Part shown: positions 17,455 through 26,845 of the stretch, in pieces | Numbering within the stretch: the stretch's first letter is position 1 | Layout of the letters: each line of letters opens with the position of its first letter | Source: Gluconobacter cerinus | GTDB lineage: Bacteria > Pseudomonadota > Alphaproteobacteria > Acetobacterales > Acetobacteraceae | Assembly (NCBI RefSeq): GCF_002723935.1 | Contig: NZ_BEWM01000005.1 | Location: 62,001-126,000, forward strand | Length of the DNA stretch: 64,000 nt | Direction: 5' to 3' | Notes under the pieces: generated by a model | Database searches by the model: none | What the model saw: the letters and a program-made list of their open reading frames with translations, nothing else | What the model was told of the DNA's origin: nothing | Translations under genes and position numbers: made by a program

Positions 17455-18047
17455 AGGACGCCTTTGGTGGAGGGAATGGCGCCCGCCGCACGGGGGTCCA
17501 TCGAGACGGCAACGCGTAGGGCCCGTGCCACGGCCTTGAAACCGCTTTCTGCAATATGGTGGGCGTTTGTTCCTGCCTTGCATGTCAGGTGCAGCGCTAT
17601 GTGCGCAGACATTGCAAAAGCACGGAAGAATTCTTCAAAAAGTTCGGTATCCATCGTGCCGATCTTCTCGCGTGGGAAAACCACGTTCCACGCCAGATAG
17701 GGGCGGCCGGAAATATCCACCACGGCTTCGCACAGGGCTTCGTCCAGCGGCACCAGTGCATGACCGAAGCGCTCGATGCCGCGCTTGTCCCCGATCGCCT
17801 GACGGAAAGCCTGCCCAAACACGATGCCGACGTCTTCGACCGTATGGTGCCCGTCAATGTGCAGATCACCCTTGGCGAGCAATTCCAGATCGAAGCCGCC
17901 ATGTTTGGCGAGTGCCGTCAGCATATGGTCGAAAAAGCCGATGCCACTGTCCACGGTTGAGCGTCCCTGCCCATCAAGAGACAGGGCAAGGGTGATATCG
18001 GTTTCGCTTGTCGCGCGGTGCAGACGGGCGTGACGGGGTTCGGTCAT
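17451..18047 (-). CDS. hisB: Imidazoleglycerol-phosphate dehydratase
   Basis: A 198-residue HisB of the monofunctional type (no phosphatase domain). Metal-ligand motifs are FFDHMLTALAKH (about 37-48), HIDGHHTVEDVGI (about 63-75), DEALCEAVVD, and the C-terminal AHHIAES. It dehydrates imidazoleglycerol phosphate to imidazoleacetol phosphate. It is the first gene of the leftward operon hisB-DUF2628-hisH-hisA-hisF-hisE-HIT. The 175-base space before it should carry the operon promoter; it contains the inverted repeat GAAGAC/GTCTTC at 18139-18158. Confidence 0.96.
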   Translation of the reverse strand: MTEPRHARLHRATSETDITLALSLDGQGRSTVDSGIGFFDHMLTALAKHGGFDLELLAKGDLHIDGHHTVEDVGIVFGQAFRQAIGDKRGIERFGHALVPLDEALCEAVVDISGRPYLAWNVVFPREKIGTMDTELFEEFFRAFAMSAHIALHLTCKAGTNAHHIAESGFKAVARALRVAVSMDPRAAGAIPSTKGVL

Positions 18048-18222
18048 GGTGGTTCTGCTACACCAGCGGGAGGGTTATTTCCACGCTGTCCCTGAGATAA
18101 AGGATGAAAAAGAAGGGTCCTAGAGTGCCGCAGAACGGGAAGACTGTCACCTGTCTTCAAGAGTTTGGGCGAGACTCTGTCGCCCCCTTGGCGGATGAGG
18201 CTGATCGCGCCATATCTGAACC

Positions 18223-18825
18223 ATGGCACATCATCACTCCTCCCTCGACTTCCTTCTCTCCCGCGCCTCGACCGATAACCTCGTTGAGCCGACCCCCAAG
18301 GGCGAGCAGCTTCGCAATATCCTGTCTGCAGGTTTGCGAGCGCCGGATCATGGCCGGATGCGACCGTGGCGCTACACGGTCATCAAAGGAAAGCATCGGG
18401 AGGCCTTTGCCCAGGTGGTGCTGGAAGCCATGGAACGGCAGGAGCCTGACGCCCCATCTGCCAAGAAGGAAAAGCGACGGGATCGCTTCTCCAACATGCC
18501 CATGATTATCGCGCTGGGGATGCATATTGTCCCTGACGGCAAGATCCCGGTCATCGAGCAGGAAATGTCCGTGGCTGCCGGTGCGATGAATGTTCTTAAC
18601 GCGTTGCATGCCGAAGGCTTTGGCGGGGTTTGGGTTACGGGACCTTTCTGCGAAGACCGTGCGCTTCTCGAATCGCTTGGGTTGAAAGATCCGCATCGTC
18701 TTGCGGGCTTCCTCTTCGTCGGAACGCCGGAAAAGCCGGTCGAGGGTCGTAAGCGCCCGGACATCGAAAATTATATGGCAGTCTGGAAAGGCGAGCCCAT
18801 TACATTCGATGCAGACGCAGGCTGA
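18223..18825 (+). CDS. Nitroreductase family protein (YdjA-like)
   Basis: A 200-residue FMN-dependent nitroreductase of the short YdjA type. It has LLSRASTDNLVEPTPKGEQL at the start, AGLRAPDHGRMRPWRY for FMN binding near residues 36-51, EQEMSVAAGAMNVLNALHAEGFGGVWVTG near 105-135, and FLFVGTP before the C-terminus. The physiological substrate is not known for most members. It reads away from the his operon and ends 5 bases before the UbiH-type gene, so the two are probably co-transcribed. Confidence 0.88.
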   Translation: MAHHHSSLDFLLSRASTDNLVEPTPKGEQLRNILSAGLRAPDHGRMRPWRYTVIKGKHREAFAQVVLEAMERQEPDAPSAKKEKRRDRFSNMPMIIALGMHIVPDGKIPVIEQEMSVAAGAMNVLNALHAEGFGGVWVTGPFCEDRALLESLGLKDPHRLAGFLFVGTPEKPVEGRKRPDIENYMAVWKGEPITFDADAG

Positions 18826-18830
18826 ACAGA

Positions 18831-20015
18831 ATGCGGTATGATGTGATTGTTGCGGGTGGCGGCCCGGTTGGTCTGGCTTGTGGCATTTCTCTTGCCCGGG
18901 ATGGCCGCAGGGTCTGTGTCATTGAGCGCTCGCCAGTATCTGTTCTGGCTGATCCGCCTTTTGACGGGCGAGAAATTGCTCTGACGCATCACGCCGCGAA
19001 CTGGCTGAAAGATGCAGGAGCCTGGGCTGAGATCCCGGCAACGTCCATCTGCCCCATGCACACGGCGCGCATTGAAACCGGCATGGCCGGCAGTCCGCCG
19101 CTTTTGTTTGATGCGCCAGCCGATGGCCCTGACGCACTTGGATATCTTGTTGCCAATCATCTGATTCGCCGGGCTCTGTATCGTGTGGCAGAGCAGACAC
19201 CGGGCCTCGAAATCCGCGCCGGGGAAGGGATTGAGACGGCACGACATAATGCGCAGTCCGCCTCTGTAACACTGACAGACGGTACGGAACTGACTGCAGA
19301 TCTTCTGGTCGGAGCAGATGGACGCTTCTCGCGATTGCGCGACAATGCGGGCATCGGTGCAATCGTTCATGATTTTGGGCGGAGCATTCTGGTCTGTCGG
19401 ATGCATCATCCAAAAAGCCATGCTCATACCGCGCTTCAGTGGTTTGACGAGGGACAGACAATTGCCCTTTTGCCAATCGCTCCTGACGGACGTGAAGGAG
19501 CTTCGTCCTCGCTCGTTCTAACCTTGGAAAACGATGAAATTGCGCGACTGAAGACGCTCGACGCCGACGCATTCAACGCCGAGATCACGGAGCGGACGCA
19601 GGGACGTATGGGTCCAATGGAGTTGGAGAGCCCGCGGTGTTCCTATCCTTTGAAAGCGGTCTATGCTCATCGCTTTCATGCGCCGCGTTTTGCCTTGATC
19701 GGGGATGCTGCCGTGGGGATGCATCCTATTACGGCGCATGGCTTCAATCTGGGTCTTAAAGGACAGGAAACGCTCGCGCGTGCCATCGCTGATGGCCCAG
19801 GAGATGCGGGAGCACCCATCGTGCTCTCAAAGTTCGCCCGGACGCATCGTATGGCGACGGCGCCACTGTTTGCTGCAACCAACGCAATCGCGACAGTTTA
19901 TACGCGTGACGAGACGCCATTTCTGGCCGCCAGAAAGTTGGGTCTGGCCGTTGCCAACCGCCTTCTTCCCTTCAAGTCAGCTGTGACAAGCATGCTGATG
20001 GATCGTAATTCCTGA
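18831..20015 (+). CDS. FAD-dependent hydroxylase, UbiH/UbiF/COQ6 family
   Basis: A 394-residue class A flavin monooxygenase. The Rossmann motif VIVAGGGPVGLACGISLARDG is at the N-terminus with the acidic ERS at the end of strand 2; the middle DG motif is LLVGADGRFSRLRD, and the FAD-ribose motif FALIGDAAVGMHPITAHGFNLGLKG includes the GD and HP pairs. Members hydroxylate the ubiquinone ring at C1, C5 or C6. Which position this enzyme modifies cannot be decided here. Acetic acid bacteria depend on ubiquinone for their periplasmic oxidases. Confidence 0.87.
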   Translation: MRYDVIVAGGGPVGLACGISLARDGRRVCVIERSPVSVLADPPFDGREIALTHHAANWLKDAGAWAEIPATSICPMHTARIETGMAGSPPLLFDAPADGPDALGYLVANHLIRRALYRVAEQTPGLEIRAGEGIETARHNAQSASVTLTDGTELTADLLVGADGRFSRLRDNAGIGAIVHDFGRSILVCRMHHPKSHAHTALQWFDEGQTIALLPIAPDGREGASSSLVLTLENDEIARLKTLDADAFNAEITERTQGRMGPMELESPRCSYPLKAVYAHRFHAPRFALIGDAAVGMHPITAHGFNLGLKGQETLARAIADGPGDAGAPIVLSKFARTHRMATAPLFAATNAIATVYTRDETPFLAARKLGLAVANRLLPFKSAVTSMLMDRNS

Positions 20016-20034
20016 GTACCCTGCGGAGCCCGTG

Positions 20035-21051
20035 ATGAAAGCCTTCGGACACACCCGTGCGACCCGCATCGAAGAAACAGATGCGCTCGTGGAATTGAAT
20101 ATCCCGACCCCTGAGCCGGGCCCGCGGGATGTTGTTGTTGAAGTTTCGGCTGTTTCCGTGAACCCGGTTGATACAAAGCTCCGGTCTGTCGCTCCTCCAG
20201 AAGGAGAGGCGCGCGTTCTGGGTTACGATGCCGTGGGCCGGGTTGTGGCAACGGGTGGCCAGGTTCGCGGGTTTCGTGCGGGCGACCGTGTGTTTTACGC
20301 AGGCAGCAATCTGAGGCAGGGCAGTAATGCCCGCTTTCAGGCGGTTGATGAGCGCCTTGTCGCATGTGCCCCGCAAAGCCTGACGGATGTTGAAGCTGCG
20401 GCTCTGCCTCTCACTGCTTTAACGGCCTGGGAGCTGCTATTCGACCGTCTGGGCCTCACGGCCGGGCAGATGGAAAGCCCGGATGCGCTTCTGATTGTCG
20501 GCGGTGCTGGAGGTGTCGGGTCCATTCTCACGCAGATCGCGCGTCGCCTGACTGGCCTGAAGGTCATTGCAACTGCATCCCGGCCTGAGACCGTGGAATG
20601 GTGCAAATCCATGGGTGCACATCATGTCATCGATCACCGTCGGCCGCTTGATCAGGAACTTGCCCGGATTGGCCTGCCGCATGTGCAATATGTGGCTGGT
20701 TTGACGGCAACCGGGCAGCACAAGGATGCGATTGTTCGCGCGTTGGCCCCGCAGGGTGCGCTGGCGATGATCGATGATCCGGGCGAATTTGATATTATGC
20801 CCTTCAAGCGAAAATCACTGTCCGTTCATTGGGAATACATGTTTGCGCGCCCAGCTTTCAATACGCCGGACATGGCTGTGCAAGGGCGTATTCTCGGGCA
20901 GATTGCATCGCTGGTTGATGCTGGATTGCTTCGGACAACTCTGCATCAGACCCTGGGCCCTATCACACTGGAAAATCTACGCCTTGCGCATGAAATTCTG
21001 GAGAGTGGCAAAGGAATTGGGAAAGTCGTGCTCTCAGGCTTCCCGGACTAA
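20035..21051 (+). CDS. Zinc-type alcohol dehydrogenase / quinone oxidoreductase family
   Basis: A 338-residue medium-chain dehydrogenase/reductase. I prefer the ATG at 20035 since GGAG lies 6 bases upstream; a GTG at 20032 is only 3 bases from it. It has SVNPVDTKLR, VLGYDAVGRVVATG, the NADPH motif VGGAGGVGSILTQIA and a C-terminal HEILESGKGIGKVVLSG. No zinc-binding Cys/His set is present, so it belongs to the zinc-independent quinone-reductase-like branch despite the usual family name. It follows the UbiH-type gene by 19 bases; whether it acts on quinones is open. Confidence 0.82.
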   Translation: MKAFGHTRATRIEETDALVELNIPTPEPGPRDVVVEVSAVSVNPVDTKLRSVAPPEGEARVLGYDAVGRVVATGGQVRGFRAGDRVFYAGSNLRQGSNARFQAVDERLVACAPQSLTDVEAAALPLTALTAWELLFDRLGLTAGQMESPDALLIVGGAGGVGSILTQIARRLTGLKVIATASRPETVEWCKSMGAHHVIDHRRPLDQELARIGLPHVQYVAGLTATGQHKDAIVRALAPQGALAMIDDPGEFDIMPFKRKSLSVHWEYMFARPAFNTPDMAVQGRILGQIASLVDAGLLRTTLHQTLGPITLENLRLAHEILESGKGIGKVVLSGFPD

Positions 21052-21060
21052 AATTTGCTG

Positions 21061-22518
21061 TCAGGCTGGAAGTTTGGCTTCCAGCATCTCGCGCTCTGCA
21101 TCCTCTAGAAAGTCCATCAGGAGGGGGAGGACGGAAACGGTCAGGCGCAAATCTTTCTTGGCCAGGGCGCTGATGGTTGCGAGAGAGACAGGCTGAGACA
21201 ATGCGGCGCGTGCGAAGCTCAGCGTCGGTCCGTTTAAAATGTCGTCTGATACAGCTGTATTTTCAAACGGCCGCAACTGAAAGATCTCGGCGTCTTTGAA
21301 AGACTGACTGTCTGACGGAACGCTCCCGTCTAGACTCTCAGAAGTTACGCTCAGGAAAAAATTGTTGCCTGTCTGGCGTAACGCCACAGACCGGTGCTCG
21401 GTTGTGGAAACCGTATCGTAAGATAAAAAATCGAGCAGGTGTGGATTACCATCAGGGTTGATTGATGTGGGGTTGCCATCTGTTCCGATAGTGGTGAGAA
21501 AAACTCTGGAAGTAGCTTCGCCGATCCTGATTGCAAGAAGCGGACGCTCTATTGGCGATTTGTCCGCTATTTCCAGTTTCGTGTCTCTGACGCAGATACA
21601 ATTTCCTTCATGGGACCAGACTGAAAATACATGCAGTGTCGGTACCGACGGCGGAAGAGGTGTCAGTAGGTCTGAATTGGGTAGAGCATTAAGAACACGC
21701 GCATATTCTTGTCGTATGACGCGGCGTACCCATTCACGTATCTTGTTCGTGCTATCATGCGGGGTAGGATCACAAATTTCGTTATGATCTGCCTCAGTAA
21801 AGTTGCGTAAACTAAGGTTAAGGTCTTTTCGACGTTTTGTACGTTCTACGTAATGCTCCATACTTCTCAGCTGGTAATGCATTATTTTTGAGTTCTTCCA
21901 GCATGGGCTATTTTTCGTGATGCCTGGCGTGTCAGACCACTCGATATCACGCCCTGAGTCGTCTACGTAACGATACGGGCTAACATCAAAATAGTGGACA
22001 TTGAACCATCTCCCGTTCCAGTAATCTGGCCTGACGAACGACTTAATGTGACGGTTTATATTGTTCTCAGGCTTGTAATGATGCGTAAAGGCATGAAAGA
22101 CAGGAGCGAGGGGCTTCGTAACATGGCCTGAGCTACCGTAATTACACCAGTTTATTCCCACCGCACCAATATCATCGTTCATCTCGCTTAGGAACTGATG
22201 GAGGGTGTTGTGGTTTGGGAAAAATACATATTCATCAGCATCCAGAAAGCCGACCCAGTCAAACTCGTTTTTGAGGTGTTCCAAGGCTTCCAGGTAGACC
22301 TGTTTCTGTCGTTCTATATGAGATCCGCCGTCGCTTTCGATGCGATAAAGGCGGATATCGTGCACACAGGCCGCATCGGCAATAATACGATCCGTGCCGT
22401 CCTTTGAGCCGTCATCGAAGACGATGATGGTATCTACGCCAAGACTGACATACCAGCCGAGCCACCAGAGGATATCAGAGACCTCATCGCGGACGATGGC
22501 AACAACGGCAACTTTCAT
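21061..22518 (-). CDS. Glycosyltransferase family 2-like protein with C-terminal extension
   Basis: A 485-residue protein. The first about 300 residues are a GT-A glycosyltransferase of the GT2/GT92 type: VAIVRDEVSDILWWLGWYVS, IIVFDDGSKDGT near 30-43, and the DxD motif in GFLDADEYVF near 90. The remaining about 180 residues are beta-rich, with NNFFLSVTSESLDG and AEIFQLRPF, which recall beta-trefoil or fascin-like repeats; this is a weak visual match. The gene seems lower in G+C than its neighbours. It is followed (leftward) by a GCTGGAAG/CTTCCAGC hairpin within its last codons. It may modify a surface glycan; the acceptor is unknown. Confidence 0.75.
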   Translation of the reverse strand: MKVAVVAIVRDEVSDILWWLGWYVSLGVDTIIVFDDGSKDGTDRIIADAACVHDIRLYRIESDGGSHIERQKQVYLEALEHLKNEFDWVGFLDADEYVFFPNHNTLHQFLSEMNDDIGAVGINWCNYGSSGHVTKPLAPVFHAFTHHYKPENNINRHIKSFVRPDYWNGRWFNVHYFDVSPYRYVDDSGRDIEWSDTPGITKNSPCWKNSKIMHYQLRSMEHYVERTKRRKDLNLSLRNFTEADHNEICDPTPHDSTNKIREWVRRVIRQEYARVLNALPNSDLLTPLPPSVPTLHVFSVWSHEGNCICVRDTKLEIADKSPIERPLLAIRIGEATSRVFLTTIGTDGNPTSINPDGNPHLLDFLSYDTVSTTEHRSVALRQTGNNFFLSVTSESLDGSVPSDSQSFKDAEIFQLRPFENTAVSDDILNGPTLSFARAALSQPVSLATISALAKKDLRLTVSVLPLLMDFLEDAEREMLEAKLPA

Positions 22519-22535
22519 ACGGGGCTAATTTCGAC

Positions 22536-23018
22536 TCAGTTGAAGTGGGTACGCAGAAGCGGTGTGGGTGAAATGCACAGAAGGATAAAGCCAAAAATGG
22601 CCATGACCTTCAGGATGAAGAACACCATATGCTGGCACACTTCCCCATTCGTGGCCATCATCATGAAGGGGTCCGGTGGGGGGAGAGTAGCCTTTGGATC
22701 TGTCTGCAAACGCTCAAGGCTGGAATTACGCTGGTTGGCGTATTCTGCTCTGCGGCGAGCCATCTCAGTGCTGGAAATATCAGCTTTGCCGTAGAGCTGA
22801 ACGAGATAGTTCTCGAGGTCTTCCCGTCGATACGCGGGCTTCCCATTCGGCATATGACCGCGCTCTGGGCCTGTTCCGAGCATGGAAAGCAGTCTCAAGC
22901 GGCGCAGTGACAATCCCAGATAAGTAGCAGCTTCGTTGACGGCGAGCATACGTGCCCGAATGGGCAGATGGAAAAGCTGCCCAGAGCTGTTCTGTTCGGA
23001 AACATGTGATGGCGGCAT
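22536..23018 (-). CDS. Small HTH protein with C-terminal membrane anchor
   Basis: A 160-residue protein I do not recognise as a named family. Residues about 24-75 form an excisionase/MerR-like HTH (LAVNEAATYLGLSLRRLRLLSMLGTGP, then GKPAYRREDLENYLVQL). A charged segment follows. Near residues 131-150 there is one hydrophobic stretch (MVFFILKVMAIFGFILLCI) that should cross the membrane. A DNA-binding domain tethered by a C-terminal segment is unusual. It lies 17 bases upstream of the GT2-like gene on the same strand, and both may be expressed together. Confidence 0.7.
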   Translation of the reverse strand: MPPSHVSEQNSSGQLFHLPIRARMLAVNEAATYLGLSLRRLRLLSMLGTGPERGHMPNGKPAYRREDLENYLVQLYGKADISSTEMARRRAEYANQRNSSLERLQTDPKATLPPPDPFMMMATNGEVCQHMVFFILKVMAIFGFILLCISPTPLLRTHFN

Positions 23019-23059
23019 GGTCTGTGTCCCTGCGGTTCAGACACTCATCACCTTAAAAG

Positions 23060-23095
23060 ACGCTCCGTGGAAAAGCGAGGTTTTCCACGGAGCGT
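23060..23095 (-). terminator. Terminator of the MscS-type gene
   Basis: A perfect 15-base stem (ACGCTCCGTGGAAAA and its complement) with a 6-base loop, 10 bases after the channel gene on the minus strand, followed by TCTTTTAAGG. It separates the channel gene from the HTH gene. Confidence 0.85.
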
Positions 23096-23104
23096 TCGGA
23101 AATA

Positions 23105-25483
23105 TCAGGCAGTTGTGAGCGTGACATTTTCCGCATTGAAGCGGCGGAAAACATCGAAAAGGATTGCATCCTGTATAGCTGATGCGTCTCGCGCAGACAG
23201 GATCCGAACGGTCAGGCTCATGGTGAGACTAAAGCTTGCAAGCGCACTGATCCGCACCACAGGTGCGGGATTGGACAGAATTTCAGAGCGCTGGGCAGCC
23301 ACCTCAATGAGCAGGGATTTGGCTTTTTCTAGGTCGGTGGTGGTGGGTACTTTGAAGTTCAGTGTCAGAGCGCTTGTTGAGCCGGACAGGGTACAGTTCT
23401 TGACGCTGGACGTGATAAACTGAGAGTTCGGAACAATCAGCGTTGAGCCGTCGCCAAGGCCAATATCCGTCGCCCGGATGCTGATGCGCTTAACGTCACC
23501 CTTGGCGCCCGCGATTTCCACCATATCTCCGACCCGGACTGGTCGTTCTGCCATCAGGATCATGCCGGAGACGAAGTTCTGTACAATGGACTGAAGGCCG
23601 AAACCGATACCTACCGACAGCGCACTCACCACCCAGGTGAGGTTCTGAACAGACAGTCCAGCAATGGACAGAATGCCAAGGCCAACTAGGATCCACGAGC
23701 AGTATGTGAAAATGCTCAGGATGGATGTCCGGGCACCGATATCAAGCTGCGTGGTGGGCAGGAAACGATCTCGGATCCAGTGTTTTGTCTGGCGAATGAT
23801 GTAGTAAGCGACGCTTACCAGCACGACGCAGAGAACGACCGTATCGAGCGAGATCTTTACGCCATGGATGGTATTGCCGACGAACAGCAGGCGCAGGCGG
23901 CTGCCAATATCGCCCATGCTGAAGCTTCCGTCGGTCTGGGCGATCGAGAAGAGCAGCAGCAGCAGCAGGATGTTCCCGATGCCGGAAAGCAGAACACCGA
24001 TCTGCGTAAGGCGACGCGAAGACAGGCCGAGAGGGTGCAGACGTGCACTAAAGCGGCCCTCTGGATCAAAAAGATGATCCAGAATACTACGCCAGCACAG
24101 ACCCAGAAGAACAACGACGGCCAGACCCGTTCCCAATGACAGGAGCCAGCCGTTCAGGGAGAATGCAAAGGAGACATATCCCAGCAGCACGGCGATGAGC
24201 GAGATGCCGAAAATCAGGGAAGACAGTCCCAGCGCGGTGGGTGCGAACTGGCGTGTATCGTCCTGCTTGCCCAACCGGCGGAAGGTGTCGATTGCACAGA
24301 TGCCAATCGCCAGAGAGAACGCCATTTCCAGGACGGTCTGAAGCGTGGGGCCGAAGACATCCTGAGCGCGGAAAGAGCGAAGAAGGTTCAGGACAAGAAT
24401 GCTGAGTGCCAGCATCCAGTCTACACCACGGAGGGCACGGCGTTCGTTAGGGTTGCCCTCCAGAACGCCTTTTCGTCCAAAAACCGGAAGTCCGGCCCCG
24501 ATGATAAAGCCACAGATGGGAAGGCTCTCACCCAATACGGCGGCGATGGGGCCACCATCGGCGTCGAGTACGGCGGCGCTCCAGATCAGCCAGGTAATTC
24601 CTCCCAGAAGGGCACACAGAATACCATTAAGCGTGATGGCGATGATGCTGCTTGCCAGTGCATCCTTCACACCGGTTTCTGCGGATGAGCGGAACTTCGC
24701 CCCCGCACGCTTTAACAGACGCAGAATGACAGGAGACGCAATCCCGATCAGGAACAATGTTCCCGCCGTGCCGATCAGAAGCATCATCCATGCTGACAAT
24801 ACGCCGTCTTCATGGAGCGACGACTTGTTTTCCGGGCGTTCTGTCAGGAGGGCATGCCAGAATTTGGGCGCCAGCGGAGAGACTGTCCGTTCAGACAGAG
24901 CGGCGTTTTGCAGACGTGTCCGACGCGTGGCGATGGCGGAATTGAGCTGCTTGGCCTGAAGATTGTAAAGCTTGGACCGCATCAGGGCGGACTTCACACC
25001 CTGAGAATTCTGCTGCAGTCGCGCACGCTGTTCCGTGACAGACGGGTCTTCGTTCTCTGCGGCCTTGGGCCCAAGAATTTGAAGATAGGAGTCCGTGATG
25101 TCGTCGTAGTTCTGGATCTGCGTCAGTGCGTCCTGCGTATTCTGCTGAACACGCTGAGCACGCGCAGAAAGATTGTCCAACTCGGTACTGCCAAGATTGG
25201 CGTCTGTCCGGTTAAGAACATTGAGGATCTGTTTCAGCGTTGCTGAACTGTCTTCAAGCTGGCGGTTGATCGTATCCGATACGGCCGTCCAGCCCAGACC
25301 GCCGTTCTTGTCCACAACGGCTTTCTGGGTTGTTGTTGGTGCTGCTGCCTGCGGGGCCGCAGCGGGGGCGGCATGGGCTGTGATCGGTACGCCACACAAG
25401 AGCGTCAGGGCAAGGAAAGCGCTTCTGCACGTAAAGCGGGTTCGCCGGCGGGTTTCCGGCCCTGTGAGGTGGGGCTCTTGCAT
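23105..25483 (-). CDS. Mechanosensitive ion channel, MscS family, large (DUF3772-like N-terminus)
   Basis: A 792-residue channel. Residues 1-38 look like a signal peptide (Arg-rich start, FLALTLLCGVPITAHA). Residues about 45-210 are a Gln-rich helical periplasmic domain like DUF3772. About ten hydrophobic segments follow from 230 to 590. The MscS core is near 590-690, with VSALSVGIGFGLQSIVQNFVSG lining the pore and ILMAERPVRVGDMVEI entering the beta domain. Large MscS proteins release solutes at hypo-osmotic shock. The run of CAG/CTG repeats in the gene simply encodes a leucine run. It is monocistronic, with its own terminator. Confidence 0.9.
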   Translation of the reverse strand: MQEPHLTGPETRRRTRFTCRSAFLALTLLCGVPITAHAAPAAAPQAAAPTTTQKAVVDKNGGLGWTAVSDTINRQLEDSSATLKQILNVLNRTDANLGSTELDNLSARAQRVQQNTQDALTQIQNYDDITDSYLQILGPKAAENEDPSVTEQRARLQQNSQGVKSALMRSKLYNLQAKQLNSAIATRRTRLQNAALSERTVSPLAPKFWHALLTERPENKSSLHEDGVLSAWMMLLIGTAGTLFLIGIASPVILRLLKRAGAKFRSSAETGVKDALASSIIAITLNGILCALLGGITWLIWSAAVLDADGGPIAAVLGESLPICGFIIGAGLPVFGRKGVLEGNPNERRALRGVDWMLALSILVLNLLRSFRAQDVFGPTLQTVLEMAFSLAIGICAIDTFRRLGKQDDTRQFAPTALGLSSLIFGISLIAVLLGYVSFAFSLNGWLLSLGTGLAVVVLLGLCWRSILDHLFDPEGRFSARLHPLGLSSRRLTQIGVLLSGIGNILLLLLLFSIAQTDGSFSMGDIGSRLRLLFVGNTIHGVKISLDTVVLCVVLVSVAYYIIRQTKHWIRDRFLPTTQLDIGARTSILSIFTYCSWILVGLGILSIAGLSVQNLTWVVSALSVGIGFGLQSIVQNFVSGMILMAERPVRVGDMVEIAGAKGDVKRISIRATDIGLGDGSTLIVPNSQFITSSVKNCTLSGSTSALTLNFKVPTTTDLEKAKSLLIEVAAQRSEILSNPAPVVRISALASFSLTMSLTVRILSARDASAIQDAILFDVFRRFNAENVTLTTA

Positions 25484-25600
25484 GTGGGGCTTTCACTCCT
25501 GGTTTTGATGTTGGGTTTTAACGATCCGAAGAGCCACAAGGTTCAGGAAAGCCTTGGAAAGGCGACGATCGGTGTCTTTTTGGGCTGGTGAGCAAAAGAA

Positions 25601-25630
25601 AGCGCCTCTGCCGGACTGGGCAAAGGCGCT
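25601..25630 (-). terminator. Terminator of pyrD
   Basis: The inverted repeat AGCGCCT/AGGCGCT, with inner GCC/GGC pairs, lies 39 bases after the pyrD stop on the minus strand and is followed by TTCTTTTGC. Confidence 0.75.
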
Positions 25631-25668
25631 GGTATTGATGGCTCTAATTTTGAAACGAGACGCAGGCT

Positions 25669-26742
25669 TCAGACGGAAAGAGCGGTCCCGTGTGCGTCTG
25701 CAATGGTTTCGAACCCCTCCCGGCGCATGGCATCCAGAAGTTCCGTCTTAAGGCGGCTGAGAAGAGCGGGCCCCTGGAGCACGAAAGACGTGTAGATCTG
25801 GACCATGTCCGCCCCCATGCGAATACGGTCCAGCACGTCTTCTCCTGTTTCGATACCACCGCAGGAAATGAGCGCGATGCGGCCCTTGTTCAGGTTTGAG
25901 ACAACCTTGAGAACTTCGCGCGACCGGGACGCCAGAGGTCTACCAGACAGGCCACCGGTCTCGGCTGCCAAGGGGCTCGTTAAACTTGATGGGCGTGCGA
26001 TTGTCGTGTTGGTCAGGATCAGTCCTTGTGCTCCGCCCGCAATGGCAGCCTCAAGAATGGGCTCGTAGGAGCTGTCGTCCATGTCCGGGGCCAGCTTGAC
26101 CAGTAGAGGCAGGCGATCCGGGTTGCGCGTGTTGATGGCGCTCAGCAGGTCCGTCAGCATCTGGGCGGACTGAAGGTCCCGCAGGCCGGGCGTGTTGGGT
26201 GAGGACAGGTTCATCGTCACGTAGTCCACATAGGGACTGACACGGGAGACGAGTTCCGGATAATCCCGTAGAGGCTCTGCGCCGATCTTGTTAATGCCGA
26301 TGTTCGCGCCCAGAGGCACTGTCGCACCGCGTGTGCGACCATTGGGCATTGGGCGATGCAAACGTGCGAGGTTGCGGCAGAACCGGTCAATTCCGCAGCC
26401 ATTGAACCCCATGCGATTGATGATCGCGCCGTCTTCCGGCAGGCGGAACAGGCGCGGTTGGGGATTCCCGGATTGCGGTCGTGGTGTCACGGTGCCCGCT
26501 TCCACATGGCCGAATCCGAGTTTGGCCAAGGGGCGAACGGCGCGCGCATTTTTGTCGAAACCCGCAGCCAGACCAATTGGGTTCGGAAAGCGGAGTCCGA
26601 AAGCGCGGGTGGCAAGTGCCGGTACGTCTTTCGGAGCAGACCCTCCCAGCCCAAGGGCCATGGAGTTTATGGCAAGCTCGTGCGCCGTCTCCGGATCGAA
26701 GCGATGCAGGAGGGGCGTGGCCAGTTTTCCAAGATCAATCAT
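25669..26742 (-). CDS. pyrD: Dihydroorotate dehydrogenase (quinone), class 2
   Basis: A 357-residue membrane-associated enzyme of pyrimidine synthesis that passes electrons to ubiquinone. The N-terminal helix has PLLHRFDPETAHELAI, followed by NPIGLAAGFDKNARA, GTVTPRPQSGNPQPRLFRL and NRMGFNG. Catalytic Ser is in NLSSPNTPGLRDLQ (Ser as in class 2), and FMN binding is by LVKLAPD, LTNTT and the C-terminal SCGGIETGEDVLDRI. It stands alone on this strand, divergent from a small gene 103 bases away. Confidence 0.96.
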   Translation of the reverse strand: MIDLGKLATPLLHRFDPETAHELAINSMALGLGGSAPKDVPALATRAFGLRFPNPIGLAAGFDKNARAVRPLAKLGFGHVEAGTVTPRPQSGNPQPRLFRLPEDGAIINRMGFNGCGIDRFCRNLARLHRPMPNGRTRGATVPLGANIGINKIGAEPLRDYPELVSRVSPYVDYVTMNLSSPNTPGLRDLQSAQMLTDLLSAINTRNPDRLPLLVKLAPDMDDSSYEPILEAAIAGGAQGLILTNTTIARPSSLTSPLAAETGGLSGRPLASRSREVLKVVSNLNKGRIALISCGGIETGEDVLDRIRMGADMVQIYTSFVLQGPALLSRLKTELLDAMRREGFETIADAHGTALSV

Positions 26743-26845
26743 GAGTCTTTCCCTTATCGCAAACCTGAGCAGCGTGCACGTGGTGGGGCAGAACGTGAGG
26801 GGAGAGGGGTTGGCGGGAGCATGGGGACGCGATAGACGCGAAACA

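Noticed and set aside
23952-23969. CAG/CTG triplet run
   Set aside because: It lies in the MscS gene and simply encodes a leucine run in a membrane segment.
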